NCBI GenBank assembly: GCA_003427395.1
Contig: BFEA01000374.1
Location: forward strand, 330,556-375,832
Length of the DNA stretch: 45,277 nt
Reading direction: 5' to 3'
From: Chara braunii
Lineage: Eukaryota > Streptophyta > Charophyceae > Charales > Characeae
Shown: positions 9,879 through 20,420 of the stretch, piece by piece
Layout: each line of letters begins with the position of its first letter
Numbering within the stretch: the first letter of the stretch is position 1
The notes under the pieces: generated by a model
Database searches by the model: none
What the model was told of the DNA's origin: nothing
Seen by the model: the letters and a program-made list of their open reading frames with translations, nothing else
Made by a program: the position numbers and the translations under genes

Positions 9879-10394
9879 CATTGGTCAAACGATGCAAGAC
9901 TGCTCTCCGATTGCTTGATGTTGGCGCCCTCTCTGTCCTTGGCGCCAGCTGGATCAGAGACCATGCTGACGTGGCATTGGCCACACTGTCTATGAGATTG
10001 ATGAGATACAGGTGAGGAGGGTGGTCAAGGCTGTGAGATTGTGGGAAGCTTACTTGTCTACGATCGACCGATGATGCACATTGTTGCTCGTCTTCGTTTG
10101 TTGTTTGCGCTGGCAAGCGCTATGATGAGACCTTCTCTTTGTCAGATTGTGTCAGAGGGGACTGTCTGCTGATGTGAGGAAGGTAGAAGGAGAAGGGGGT
10201 TCTGAGGGAGACCTATCCGCTTACTTTCTCTTCCACCTTCTAAGTCTCTTCTCCCTCCTCTCACCTTCTTCTCTGGTGGCAAGAGATTGAGCTACTTGAT
10301 TACTTGTACGATTTTTGAAGACATTGTATATGCGCCGAGACATTCTGTATTTTGACATTGACGAGCTTCTCTCCTGACTGGGTTCATTGCAATT

Positions 10395-10406
10395 TGGTAT
10401 CGGAGC
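10395..10406 (+). other. primer-binding site of element B
   Basis: TGGTATCGGAGC, 11 of 12 to the tRNA-iMet complement, lies 3 nt after the LTR end. Confidence 0.85.
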
Positions 10407-11190
10407 GATATCCTCCATCTGTCGCTACCTGCTGATTACTGCAGATTTCACGCGGCGGTATTGTATTTGCGCGCTCACACGCCTTGGAATATTGTGCGGG
10501 CACGTTGTTATGGATTGGCGGTTCCTACTGCTTATGTGGCAACGAAGAATCTCCATTCGCAACGCCCCGTTGGCCATTGATGCTGACGTGGCACCACTCT
10601 TGATGTTGTGTCATTTTGGCTTGCTTGGAGAATGACACGTGGCTGATCTGATCTATGCTGCCATCTGCTAAAGACTGGTGGAAACAGTTGCATTTATGGG
10701 TCTGATGGGCGGTACAGCACTGGATTATGTTGTAGTGCCACGCACCAGAACTTGTGCTTGCTCATACGGACATTTGCACGAGGACAGCGATAAGAAATTC
10801 AGCTAACACATTGTTGATTGTTGTGTGCTGATATGTTGTTGATACTCACTTGTCGTGGGTTGTCTTTTGGATGTTGCAAACTCACCATTGTGTTGTCGTC
10901 TTGATCACATTGGTCGTGGTTGCGGAACCTATGCACATACTATAGAAAAACATCACGAGAAGAGTAATCAGCAGAATTAGATATAGAAAAATCTAGATTT
11001 TGTTCCCATTGAAATTTAATTATTTTTATTTCTTATTTCTTGTCGCAGGAAATTGCATTCTGATTAAGTGTGGCCGTGGAATTTATTACTGTCGAAAGTT
11101 TATTGTGCGGCAAACACATGCTGGGAAAAATGACTTACCTCTGGGATTGCTTGCGTGCATCCATCCTTACTCGACTTCTTCCTCTCTTCT
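10407..11190 (+). other. untranslated leader of element B
   Basis: This stretch between PBS and gag has no convincing frame. Near 11010-11050 a pyrimidine-rich run ends in 'ttcttgtcgcagg', which resembles a 3' splice site. That is weak evidence only. Confidence 0.5.
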
Positions 11191-11199
11191 TCTTCCCTA

Positions 11200-12887
11200 T
11201 CTCGATCACCTTCTTCTTGACGAGGAAGGTGGTGAAATGCGAACCCGTGGCCAAGTGGAAGGAAGACGGCAGCAAATGTTGGCCCGTTTTCACCAACTGG
11301 TTACTGAATTGCATGACGCTGGGCCAGAAGTTTAGCGACATGTTCGCAGCCAGTTCGATCTGTGTGCAGCAGAAGACGAACTTCCAAGGGCTGAAACTGT
11401 CGTTCAAATGCTGGAAACCAGCGGGAGAGGACAAATGGCCCTCAATCAATTCGTCGCTGGGCAGTTCGCGAGGATAGTTGGTGATGTAGTCAAAAAAGAA
11501 GAAAAAGGAGAAGGAAGTGAGACGAAGGAAGAACCTCAACTGACAAATGAAATAATGGATGACACGATCAGATAGTTGCAAGTTGCGTTAGACGTATACC
11601 AGAGGCAGAAAAGAGAACAGGAACAACAGGCAAGGAAGGTGGAAGAAATTGAGCACAAATTCCATATTGAGGGATCAGAAACCGATCTGGCGTCTGTTTT
11701 GCAGAATGTGATGACCTGCCTAGCACACCTAGAGATAAAGATTGACCACGTCACCATAGAATTGCAAACGGTGACAAGACTAGTGAAAGGGAAGAACAAG
11801 GTTGTGCATGAAGAGGAGGTCAAGGAAGAGAAATAAGAAAAGGAGCCTCAGGAGAAACATATGAAAGTCGCCATGAAACTCATGTTGAGAAAGAACCGGA
11901 CCCACCAAGAAGGAAACCCCAAAGAAATAAGAAGGGGAAAGACCGAAAAGAAGAAAAAAAAATGAAAATGAAGTTGCTTTTCACCTATAACGGTAAAAGA
12001 GGAGAGCATTTATTATTGTGGATTGCCAAGATCCAGATCTATTGGGGAACCACTCCGCCTCTTGTTTGGGAGAAGTGGCAAAGGAGTGGGTATTGTCTAA
12101 GGTTAATATCGTTGGCTTTGAAGAAATCGATGAGTGGGCGAAAACCACGACCTTGCGGGAGTTTCTCCAGAAAATCAAGGAAAGATTCCTCGACAAGACG
12201 ACAGTCGACAAGGCCTTTGATGAACTCACCACGATTAGCCAAAAGCGTTGGTCCATTGTCGATGCTCTATCTTGTAAAGTTGATCGTCTCTTGCAGGTAC
12301 TTGGACTGAATCTACAGGACAACCAGGTTCTGTATATCTACTCGCTCGCACTGTCTGAGCCCATACGTGGACAACTTGTAGCAGAAGCAAAGTCAGGGGA
12401 AGTACAACTACCGACAATTCCGCTATCTTACTCTCCAGAGGGAGCATATGACTGTGCAGGTAAAGGGAACCTACGCTAACGTTGTGGAGCTGGACCTACA
12501 GGTGGGTATGGGAATGGGAAAAGAGTCATGTGGCAGCAGAAACACCTGGACCACACTCTTGTCGTCTTTAGCGACGAGAGTTTTTTGCCCCTCGAAGAGG
12601 CAGGGGGCGAAGCAAGTGGTGGCGAAGAGTTTGGAAAGGGTGACGTCACCGCCATGGTGGCCAACAAGGATGGCACCAATCGAAATGGACGATATAGGAA
12701 GAGGAGGCCGCACTCCTTCTCGGAGCATCCTGGCATTGCGTCTGGTCGGCCATGGGAAAAGATGGGCCTTACCCAGACAGAATGGCAGGAGCGCATGGAT
12801 AACAGGCAGTGCCTGAAGCTCGACATTGCGGGACACATAATTGGATGGTGTCCCCTTATCCGTAACCCAAAAGGGAGCAGCCAGTAG
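11200..12887 (+). pseudogene. Ty3 Gag remnant (element B)
   Basis: The N-terminal part is open in one frame from about 11200 to 11836, broken by TAG near 11333 and TAG near 11573. It is rich in charged heptads (YQRQKREQEQQARKVEEIEH), suggesting a coiled coil. A second frame from 12018 to 12887, with a TAA near 12477, carries a capsid-core-like stretch (EFLQKIKERFLDKTTVDKAF) and the remains of a zinc knuckle, CLKLDIAGHIIGWC. There the second Cys of CX2CX4HX4C is Leu. C1 keeps the intact CLKCGTEGHIIAWC. It is not functional. Confidence 0.8.
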
Positions 12888-13020
12888 TAGTAGCATTTGC
12901 TCCTACTGAGTTGGAAGGTTTAGTAAAAGGTAAGGCGCCTACAACCCCTTTCAACCCCCAACTCGCAAGGCAGAGGATGGCTCTCCTTCGGCCCGTCACC
13001 TAAAATACCCTGAGCAAGTT

Positions 13021-14370
13021 GTGTGTTCTATCTCACTAGGTGATACCCTTGATGAACTTGGATGTGAATTGATAGCTTTACGAAGTTCATGGGCAAAAAA
13101 AGCTAAGTCTAAGGGTGAATTGATGATTGCTGACGTAGAAATTGCGCGCACCCGAGTAGGTACATTGCTAGATCCAGGTTCAACGCGGTCCTATATCTCA
13201 GAAAAGGCAATTCGTAAGTAGCATCTAGGAATGAGAGTGCAAGGTCTCCGAAGACCTATCACGTCTATTCTTGGTGATAAGAGCACGATCGCTGTCTCTC
13301 AATTTGTTGATAGTGTGAAATGTTATGGAAAAAAAATATTGCATGAAGTAACCTTCCTCATAGAAAATAATCTGCCTTTTGATAAGATTTTGAGAATGGA
13401 TTAGCACGAGGAGACCAACCCAGAAGTCAAGTTCAAAGACAAGATTGTCAAACTGAAGGATGAAAAATCCAAAATGGAATCGATTAAATTGTTTCACAAG
13501 CCCGGTTTTGACTCATCATTGTTTTTCTGTTGTATGAGTCTACCTGCCTTTTGAAGTATGGTAACGAAAAAAAAGTTGGCACATGATGTAATGATGGCAC
13601 TCGTCAAACGAGTAGGTGAATGTTCTTCGTCCTATCCACCTTCTATTGACAAACTACTCGAGGAATATAAGGACTTGCAAACTGAACCAATGAAAGTAAC
13701 TGATCGTGCTATAAAACACACAATTGAAATCATTCCCGGAAGTAAGATTCCCAGAGGACCGATCTATCGAATATCCCTGAGGGAATTAAAAAAATTGAAA
13801 AAGCAACTGCAAGAACTTACAGATAAAGGATGGATTCGACCGAGTTCCTCTCTCTACAATGTCCTTGTCTTATTCGTATCTAAAAAGGAAGGTAAACTTA
13901 CACTGTGTATCGACTATTGAGGACTGAACTCCGTAACAATCACGAATGCGGAACCACGATCTTCTCGACCAACTGCAGGGTTGAAGTCAGGATACCACCA
14001 GATCGAGGTGGCACCTGAAGATCAACACAATACGACGTTCAGAACAAGGTACGGGCAATTCGAGTTTGTTATCATGCCTTTTGTATTGACTAACACCCCC
14101 CCAACCTCTCAGAGATCAATGAACAAACTTAGGTCGTGGCTAGATCAATTCGTTGTGGTGTATCTCGGCGACATCCTCGTCTACAATAAGACGTTGATAG
14201 ACCATGAGAAACACCTACGAATGGTTCGAGGAAAGCTACGAGAAGGTAACTACAAGCTAAATCCTAAGAAGTCAGAATTTGCTAAGTCTGAGGTACTTTA
14301 TCTTGGACACATAGTAAATGAAGAGGGGCTAAGGCCCGAAGAAAAGAAGATCACCACAATCAGAGATTGA
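13021..14370 (+). pseudogene. protease-reverse transcriptase remnant (element B)
   Basis: A single frame runs from 13021 to 14370, interrupted by in-frame stops near 13219, 13402, 13552 and 13918, then a short deletion at about 13960. The retropepsin motif is LLDPGSTRSYIS. DPGS in place of DTGS is shared with C1, so it is ancestral. The RT part shows the fingers (GWIRPSSS), CIDY, LKSGYHQIEV and the active site YLGDILVYN. The catalytic YLDD has become YLGD, which would abolish polymerase activity. The deletion removed part of the segment before the first catalytic Asp (KIDLKSGY). Confidence 0.85.
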
Positions 14371-14413
14371 CCCAGACCTAAGACTGTCACTGAGTTGCGA
14401 TCTTTCTTAGGAC

Positions 14414-14979
14414 TTGCTAGCTATCGTGAGGAACTTCTCCCTTATAGCTGCACCCATGAGAAGATTGCTGAAAAAAGAAAAACCTTGGTTATGGGACAAA
14501 GATTGCGAGTCTGCGTTCAAGAAGCCAAGACAGACGCTAACTCACTACCCTGTCTTAAAAATCGTTGATCCATCACTTCCCTTCATTGTCACAACTGATG
14601 CTAGTCGGTTTGGGATTGGGGCTATGCTACAGGAGGATGATGGGAAAGGTTATAGACCTATTAAGTTTATGTCTAAACACCTTCTATCCGAAAAGGTAGC
14701 TAGCTCCACCTACGAAAGGGAATTGTATGCCTTAGTAGAAGCACTGAACACTTGGAAACACTACTTGCTTGGACGACACTTCACGGTTCGTGCAGATCAC
14801 TTAGGATCAAGACTCAACCTCGACTCTCCGACAGGTCTGCATTCATTGACACATTTGATTTTGAGTTGAAAACCATAAAAGGAAAATTTTATGCTGTTGT
14901 TGATGCTTTGTCCAGGCGATCTGATTTTTTTTGTATGATTGTTACCTACCTTCACATTGGGAACGAGTTAAAGGACTGA
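14414..14979 (+). pseudogene. RNase H domain remnant (element B)
   Basis: The RNase H signature is clear: FIVTTDASRFGIGAML (first Asp), YERELYALVEAL (Glu) and VRADH (Asp). The frame then shifts near 14800, and the domain resumes as KTIKGKFYAVVDALSRRSD at 14860-14940 in the next frame. The degenerate RT connection (VRNFSLIAAPMRRLLKKEKP) precedes it. It corresponds residue by residue to the RNase H of D and to the start of that of C1. Confidence 0.85.
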
Positions 14980-15545
14980 ATTCGTAAAGGGTATGTTGGA
15001 GATCCAATTTGGAACCCTATCATCCAAACCCTTTAGAAGAATCCTGAACTCTTCCTTGAACACTGAATGGCTGATGGCTTACTCTTCTTCCTTGATCAAA
15101 CCGGAAAAAAAAATTGCATACCTCACAAAGAAGATATTAAAAGCATGATTATCGGAGAATGTTATGATATTGAGGGTCACTTTGCCAAAGGAACAAGTCC
15201 TCTCATGAGAATCCATTGGGATTACTACGACCACTACCTATATCGAGTGAACCAGGTGAGTCCATCTCAATTGCCTTCATGAGTCTCACCAAAAGTCGAA
15301 ATGGGAATAGTCAGGTGATGGTCATTGTCGACAGATTCTACAAATATGCAATGTTAATTCCTTTACCGTCATAGGCTAGAACAAAACTCGCCATCCAGAA
15401 GTTCCAGATGCGATGGGTTTCCGAGTATGGATTTTCGAAAACCATCGTTTCTGATAAGGATGTACGGTTCATTGGTCTACATTGACAAAAGCTAACAGAA
15501 GCTTATGACACAAGACTAACCATGTTACTCGATAAAATGGGCGGG
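14980..15545 (+). pseudogene. integrase remnant, truncated (element B)
   Basis: The zinc-binding domain begins ECYDIEGHFA, where the first His of the HHCC finger is Tyr. The rest of the finger, including CXXC, is deleted, and the sequence jumps to the linker before the core. In the core the first catalytic Asp is lost (ISIAFMSL against SIDFMSF in C2). The second remains (TIVSDKDVRF). Homology ends before the catalytic Glu. It is unable to integrate. Confidence 0.8.
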
Positions 15546-15550
15546 CGAAA

Positions 15551-17769
15551 GTGATGATTGAGGGTTCTAAGGCCGGGTGAGTCCGCTGGGGAGGTTAGTT
15601 TTGAGGATGGGTTAGTAGGATGGGAGCTAAAAGAGAAAGATAGTGCGCAGAGGCAGGGGAAGGAGAGATATGGCGGACATCGGAAGATGGATATTACGCT
15701 CGGCTCTCAGTGGAATCGAGCTGGAAAGATGGCTAGCTTGAGGTTCATGGTCACGGCGAGTACGATGGCATCGACGGATTTAGCCTCGAAGGCATAGGTT
15801 TGATAGTGCAACGACATTGAGCTGTGTAAAGGAGAAGGGGGCTATAGAAAGCGGAATGAACCTACCCGCGTCCTAGCGGAGGATTCATTTCGACTTTTGT
15901 TTATCGAACTGATGGCAAGAACCTCTCTCTATCTCCCTGCGTGCACGACTAGACTGCAGTGTATACGTCTGTGTCCTAACAGAAGTTTCAGTCAAAATTG
16001 TTGATCTTATCGGCGGAACGAGCGTGAGGCCAGCCACGAGAACAGAGACTTACCTGTTGGTTGGTGTGTCTGAGTGCGAAGGGAGGCATCGAGACAGTGA
16101 TATAAAGTTCCATGTTCTGGCGGAAGAACCACTCCGATTTTTCTCATCCTATGGGTGGAAGACTGTCCCTCCGACGAACACGCACGTACACGAGCGTGGT
16201 GTTATGGGTCATGTGCTCATTGCTCGGTTCGTTGGCATTACGTAGTGCTTACGACTATGGTCAATAGCCGGCGTGCCAGGTATACCAAAGTACTGTAGCG
16301 TGCGATAGGCGTGGGTAACTACTACAGATATCGAGCGCATCAACGAGGGAGGCATGCACGTATGATGGTGAGGTACAGAGAACAAGGATGTAGGATAAAA
16401 AAGTTAGAGACAAGTCGGAAAGAGCGACAACGAAGGGCTGGGATGGTACGTATCTGGTTGAGCTCATCGGTAACCGGGGGAGCAAGTGAACTCGGGTATT
16501 GAGCCAGGCAATATATATAGCCAAATGCAACATCGAAGTGAGTGGGAGGTAGGCTAAAGAATCAGTTAGGACATTGTTGTGTTGGATTCAATCGAACTCC
16601 CTACTCCTTACGGTGCAGTTTTCCTTATGGGACTGCGGGCTTTTTGGATAGGATGCACTTAGCCTAGGGTCCTGGGCGAATAAACTCGGTAAAATAGTAA
16701 AAAGGGGGGGAGGCAACGTTTGCCTGTGGATTGGGATACTGTTGTTGTGTTCCGTCGGACGGATTATGTTTCTTCTTGATAGCGGTGGACAACTTTTTGA
16801 TCAAACTGTTGATTAGTGTAGATAAAGTTACTATCGATCGTCGCCATTATAACTGGCGCTAGCCTTGTTACTCAATATTGAAAGGATGGAGGAGCCACAA
16901 GGAGACATACTTACCTGTTGGCTAGCATATAGCTCATCTCCTCGCCAGGAAACAGCATCAGGCAACGACAAAGTTATAGGCTTAGTTGTTGACTGATGTG
17001 CGGTCCAACCCACAGACTTAGCTAGCTGCAAAATCAGCCTCGGCTTGAAGAGTTGTTTGCTAACTGATGCGTCGCTCAACCTGCCGAATGGAGTAGTTGG
17101 AGACGAGCCGCGAGCTTGTGGTTTTATCCGTGGCCTTTGCACTTGGAGCCGCGGAGGCTGCGAAGTGATTACGATTAATAAAGGGAAGGGATTGTCGCGA
17201 TTTGGAGATTCGCCAGAAAGGTATCAGCCGATAGTTTGACTTTAGATTGATCAAGCTTGCTGCACGTGTTTTTTTGGCCATCATTGCGGGGCCCTTAGGC
17301 GTATCAAAAAAACAAGCCCTCTCCTGGGAGTTGAGTCAGTCCCTCACTTGTATCTTGAGAGTTTGAAACCCCTTACCTTCTGTCTTTCTTACTCTAAGTC
17401 TAGTCTTGTTTTGAGAGGAAGGTGGCAGGCGGGATTGCAACTCGTAGGACCGCAACAAGACTTTGTGGGGAGTCAACCCACCGATTGTGGGAGCTCTGCC
17501 GAAACCTAGGCGAGGTTCCGGAGGCAGGGAACCATCAGGTATACCATCTACGCCCCTGTTTGACTATTTCGCTTTAGTTTTACTGTTGTATGCATGTGAT
17601 CCCCTATGATTTTGTTTTCTTTTCAGGATTGAATCAGACTGAAAGGAAGGAATGTGTATGTGTGAAGCTTAAGTTTCTCTTTATTTCGACTGAAAGCAGA
17701 TTAAGGGATGAACTGGGGGAAGGTGGGAGGAAGGCAGTTTGCATGCGTTTGACTGGGTCAATCAAAGAG
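15551..17769. other. anonymous stretch after element B
   Basis: No recognisable domain is seen. A 79-codon plus frame at 15558-15797 has no family signature. Two perfect minus-strand 5' splice-site consensus words, CAG|GTAAGT, occur at 16048-16056 and 16909-16917, both within 'ccaacaggtaagt'. Their flanks (agccac..gagac) are also somewhat alike, so a small duplication or two exon ends of an unrecognised minus-strand gene are possible. No product can be proposed. Confidence 0.35.
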
Positions 17770-18517
17770 TGGGTATTGATTCTAAGTTGAATGGCCCAGG
17801 GCTATGTTTATTTGATTGTTTTCTGAAGGACCAGGCATTATTTCTAAGCTGAATGGTTTGGTTGCTGTGTTTATTTTTGAGGGTTTGCCTGACTGATCTT
17901 TGAGACCAAGCATTGTTTCTAAGTGAATGGTTTGGTCTGTCTGTTTCTTTTGGGGTTTCTAACTGAAGTTGGGCTGAAGAATCCAGCTTCATGCTTTGAA
18001 TGGTTTGAGGATAGGCTGAACATTGTTTCTAAGCTGAATGGTTCAGCCTTTTGTTTTATTTTTGAGGGAGGATTTTTGGTCTAAGGCTAAGCATTGTTTC
18101 TTAGTTGAATGGTTTAGCCTAAAAACCACGCACATAAGTATAAACTGAGTATAGCAAGAAGTACTTCATTTATACTTGCATGAGAACTGACAGTTGGACA
18201 TTGTTTCTTAAGCTGAATGGTCCCAGCGCTAAGCCATATCATTAAGAAGAGAAGGAAAATTACGAAGTATAATTGGAAGTAATTTGGGCAAGCTGAGCAT
18301 TGTTTTTAAGTTGAATGGCTTAGTCCCCTGCCCATATTTTCATTTCTTTTGAAAACAAAGTCAGAAATTATTAAACTTTAGCGACTAGACATTGTTTCTA
18401 AGCTGACTGGTCTAGTCATATGCCCAAAGAAGAGAAAAGTAGTTGTGCAATCTGTTCGTGTATATTTTAAAGGCATGCTAAACATTGTTTCTAAGCTGAA
18501 TGGTCTAGGACCATGCC
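17770..18517. repeat. hairpin array with constant loop and variable complementary arms
   Basis: About nine copies of a ~20-nt core close to 'attgtttctaagctgaatgg' start near 17775, 17837, 17912, 18022, 18093, 18200, 18299, 18391 and 18484, spaced 62-110 bp apart. Each core is flanked by short arms that pair with each other, and the arms differ between copies. Examples are AGACCAAG/TTTGGTCT (17903/17931), AGGCTGAA/TTCAGCCT (18013/18042), AGGCTAAG/TTTAGCCT (18084/18113) and GACTAGA/TCTAGTC (18383/18411). Copy 2 pairs largely through G-U wobbles. Copies 7 and 9 add outer stems (gggca/tgccc, ggcatg/catgcc). Copy 6 is weak. No protein frame runs through the array. Confidence 0.8.
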
Positions 18518-18814
18518 ATATGTAAGCTGGGTATAAGGGTTAAATCATCTGAAAGTTTCATGAACTATCTATGAGGATTTTGACTTGGGGATCGTGAGAG
18601 TACTTACTCTTTGTGGTTTGTTCTTGCATGTGGCTAAGGGAGATTACTATTCAGTCTGAGTTTCAGTTTGGACAGGTAGTTGCTTTAGTTGCTCGCCAAA
18701 TGGTAGAGCGATAGAAGTTAGTTCAATTTTTGCATTTTCTTAGCTAACTTTATTTTACTTAGATCAATTCTCGCATTTTCTAGGATTTTTTTTATACTTG
18801 GTTTTGTATAAATC
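18518..18814. other. AT-rich spacer
   Basis: It connects the hairpin array to the 123-bp satellite. It is AT-rich with no gene and no clear repeat of its own. Confidence 0.4.
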
Positions 18815-19645
18815 TTGGTAAGCTACTTTCTCTACGGGAAGCGTTGCCGACATTTCCACAAATCCAAGGAGTTCGTCGAATTTTGACTTCTCAAAGTTCA
18901 GTTTGTCTAAATTTTATAAATGGCTTAGTAAAAATCTAAAAAGTCTCATTTTCTAAAGAAAGTGTTGCCCAAATTTTTGCTAAATCAGGGAATTAGACAA
19001 AATTGAATCTTGAGAGGTCAAAGCCATATTAAATTATGAACTTAGTTTTGTACAAATTTTGGAATAACACTTTTCTAAAAGGAGTGCTGCCGAAATTTCT
19101 ACAATTCTAAGNNNNNNNNNNNNNNNNNNNNNNNNNNNNNNNNNNNNNNNNNNNNNNNNNNNNNNNNNNNNNNNNNNNNNNNNNNNNNNNNNNNNNNNNN
19201 NNNNNNNNNNNNNNNNNNNNNNNNNNNNNNNNNNNNNNNNNNNNNNNNNNNNNNNNNNNNNNNNNNNNNNNNNNNNNNNNNNNNNNNNNNNNNNNNNNNN
19301 NNNNNNNNNNNNNNNNNNNNNNNNNNNNNNNNNNNNNNNNNNNNNNNNNNNNNTTCTACAATTCTAAGGAGTTAGTTAAATTTTATCTTAGTTGAACTCA
19401 AGTTTTGCTTTTGAGTTTTATATCTGACTTAGTATAAATCTGGGAAGTCTCCGTTTCTAAAGGGAGTGTTGCCCAAATATTTATTAAATTCAGAGAGCTA
19501 GACAAAATTTGACTTTCTAGAGTCAGGGAATGTTTCAGTTTTGTATTCAAGCTAATACAAATTCTGGAAATGACACCTTTCCTACGGGGAGCGTTGCCGA
19601 AATTTTCTTAGTTTAAAGGAGCTAGATTATATTTTGACGGGTGGC
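18815..19645. repeat. ~123-bp satellite, array 1 (contains assembly gap)
   Basis: Units carry 'gtgttgccgaaat' followed by 'ttctacaattctaaggag' and an AT-rich remainder ending 'cttagtataaatctgg'. Starts lie at about 18841, 18962, 19084, then (after the gap) 19466 and 19591, giving periods of 121-125 bp. The 19084 to 19466 step is about three periods, so the gap is roughly true to size. A second, shorter array lies at 23060-23400. Confidence 0.85.
19112..19353. other. assembly gap (242 N) in satellite
   Basis: A run of N. The 15 bases before it (19097-19111) and after it (19354-19368) are identical, as expected when a tandem repeat is not resolved. Confidence 0.95.
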
Positions 19646-19699
19646 AATCCTGTTGATCCACTCTGTGAAGAGGAGATTCTACCATGATCTATCATTTCT

Positions 19700-19963
19700 T
19701 TGGGCACTTGCTTAGAGGTAGACATAGACTTAGTTAAGTACATTGATTTTAAGCAAGATCGTGATACAGAGATTATTCTTCATGGACTTACAGATTTACT
19801 TTGGGGATTGACCTTGTCTTATGTAGACTTAGTTAAGTACATTGATTTTAAGCAAGATCGTGATACAGAGATTATTCTTCATGGACTTACAGATTTACTT
19901 TGGGGATTGACCTTGTCTTATGTTATAGGTCCTCTTGTTTATTTGATTCAAGATTTTGACTAG
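19700..19963 (+). CDS. 87-codon ORF made of a duplicated 33-codon block
   Basis: The frame MGTCLEVDID... contains the block beginning DLVKYIDFKQDRDTEIILHG twice, because 19725-19823 and 19824-19922 are identical. I do not recognise the protein. The other copy of this unit (about 23.4-23.6 kb) does not preserve the frame, so coding is doubtful. The 33-codon duplication is in frame simply because 99 is a multiple of three. Confidence 0.2.
   Translation: MGTCLEVDIDLVKYIDFKQDRDTEIILHGLTDLLWGLTLSYVDLVKYIDFKQDRDTEIILHGLTDLLWGLTLSYVIGPLVYLIQDFD
19725..19922. repeat. perfect 99-bp tandem duplication
   Basis: 19725-19823 equals 19824-19922, with no difference seen in 99 positions. Since the surrounding unit is strongly diverged from its other copy, the duplication is recent or an assembly artefact. 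Confidence 0.9.
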
Positions 19964-20420
19964 ATTCAACTTGATCCCACGAGGATCATCTTCTGTTATC
20001 ACTAATAATAGGTCGGTTGTCGATTTGTCGGTTTACGACTCAACTGCATCCCAAACTCGCTACTTAACCTGAAGACTATTGTTTTGTTAAGGTTTTTAGC
20101 TGAACTTTTATTGAATGGCCATTTAACGAAGGTGCTGAGTATTTAATTATGGAAGGTTGGACAAAGGTTGAGGCTTGCATGGCTAAGGCAAGGGATATGA
20201 GTGCAAAGATTGGTTGAAGTTGACCCCATGTAGTGCGTGGACTTTTGGTTGGATCCTTGATGTGATTGCATGTATGTTTTGTGGTTCAGACTCTGGATTT
20301 GACTGTCTGCGATCTCATACATATGTATGGATGAGAGGAGCCCCACTGTGATTGTGAGAAATGATCGTCACATACTTATTCCCCACTATATATATTTACG
20401 TACATACCTAAGTTTGGGTG

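Larger units (their letters stand above)
9315..10391 (+). repeat. 5' LTR of element B
   Basis: It begins TGCAATAACTTAGCTC and ends GGGTTCATTGCA, 1077 bp, bounded by TG...CA. It aligns with the LTR of C2 (42192-43273) along its length. A TATAA at 9736-9740 sits in 'cactataagtt', conserved in C2, and is the likely LTR promoter. A 22-bp minisatellite at 9791-9878 is expanded here. Confidence 0.85.
9315..15550 (+). mobile_element. Ty3/gypsy element B, 3'-truncated
   Basis: The order is 5' LTR (9315-10391), PBS (10395-10406), leader, gag (about 11200-12887) and pol (PR, RT, RNase H, IN; 13021-15545). The sequence leaves Ty3 homology inside the integrase core near 15550, and no 3' LTR follows. Many stops, frameshifts and deletions show an old, dead copy. 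Its LTR matches the LTR at 42192-43273 and its pol matches C1 and C2, so B, C1 and C2 are of one lineage distinct from A and D. Confidence 0.85.
19646..20420. repeat. middle part of long unit, copy 1
   Basis: It aligns in order with 23400-23940. Shared words include 'gaggatcatcttct' (aaggatcatcttct in the other copy), 'gtcggtttacgac', 'gaaggttggac' (gaaaggttggac), 'ggttgaagttgaccc' and 'ctttggatttgact'/'ctctggatttgact'. No domain is seen in either copy. It contains a perfect 99-bp duplication. Confidence 0.7.

Noticed and set aside
13186-13200. DPGS in the protease of B as a decay mutation
   Set aside because: C1 has the same DPGS, and I recall this variant in other plant Ty3 elements, so it is ancestral.
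17770-18517. CRISPR-like array
   Set aside because: Spacing is irregular (62-110 bp), the intervals are not unique spacers of fixed size, and the context is eukaryotic with no cas genes.
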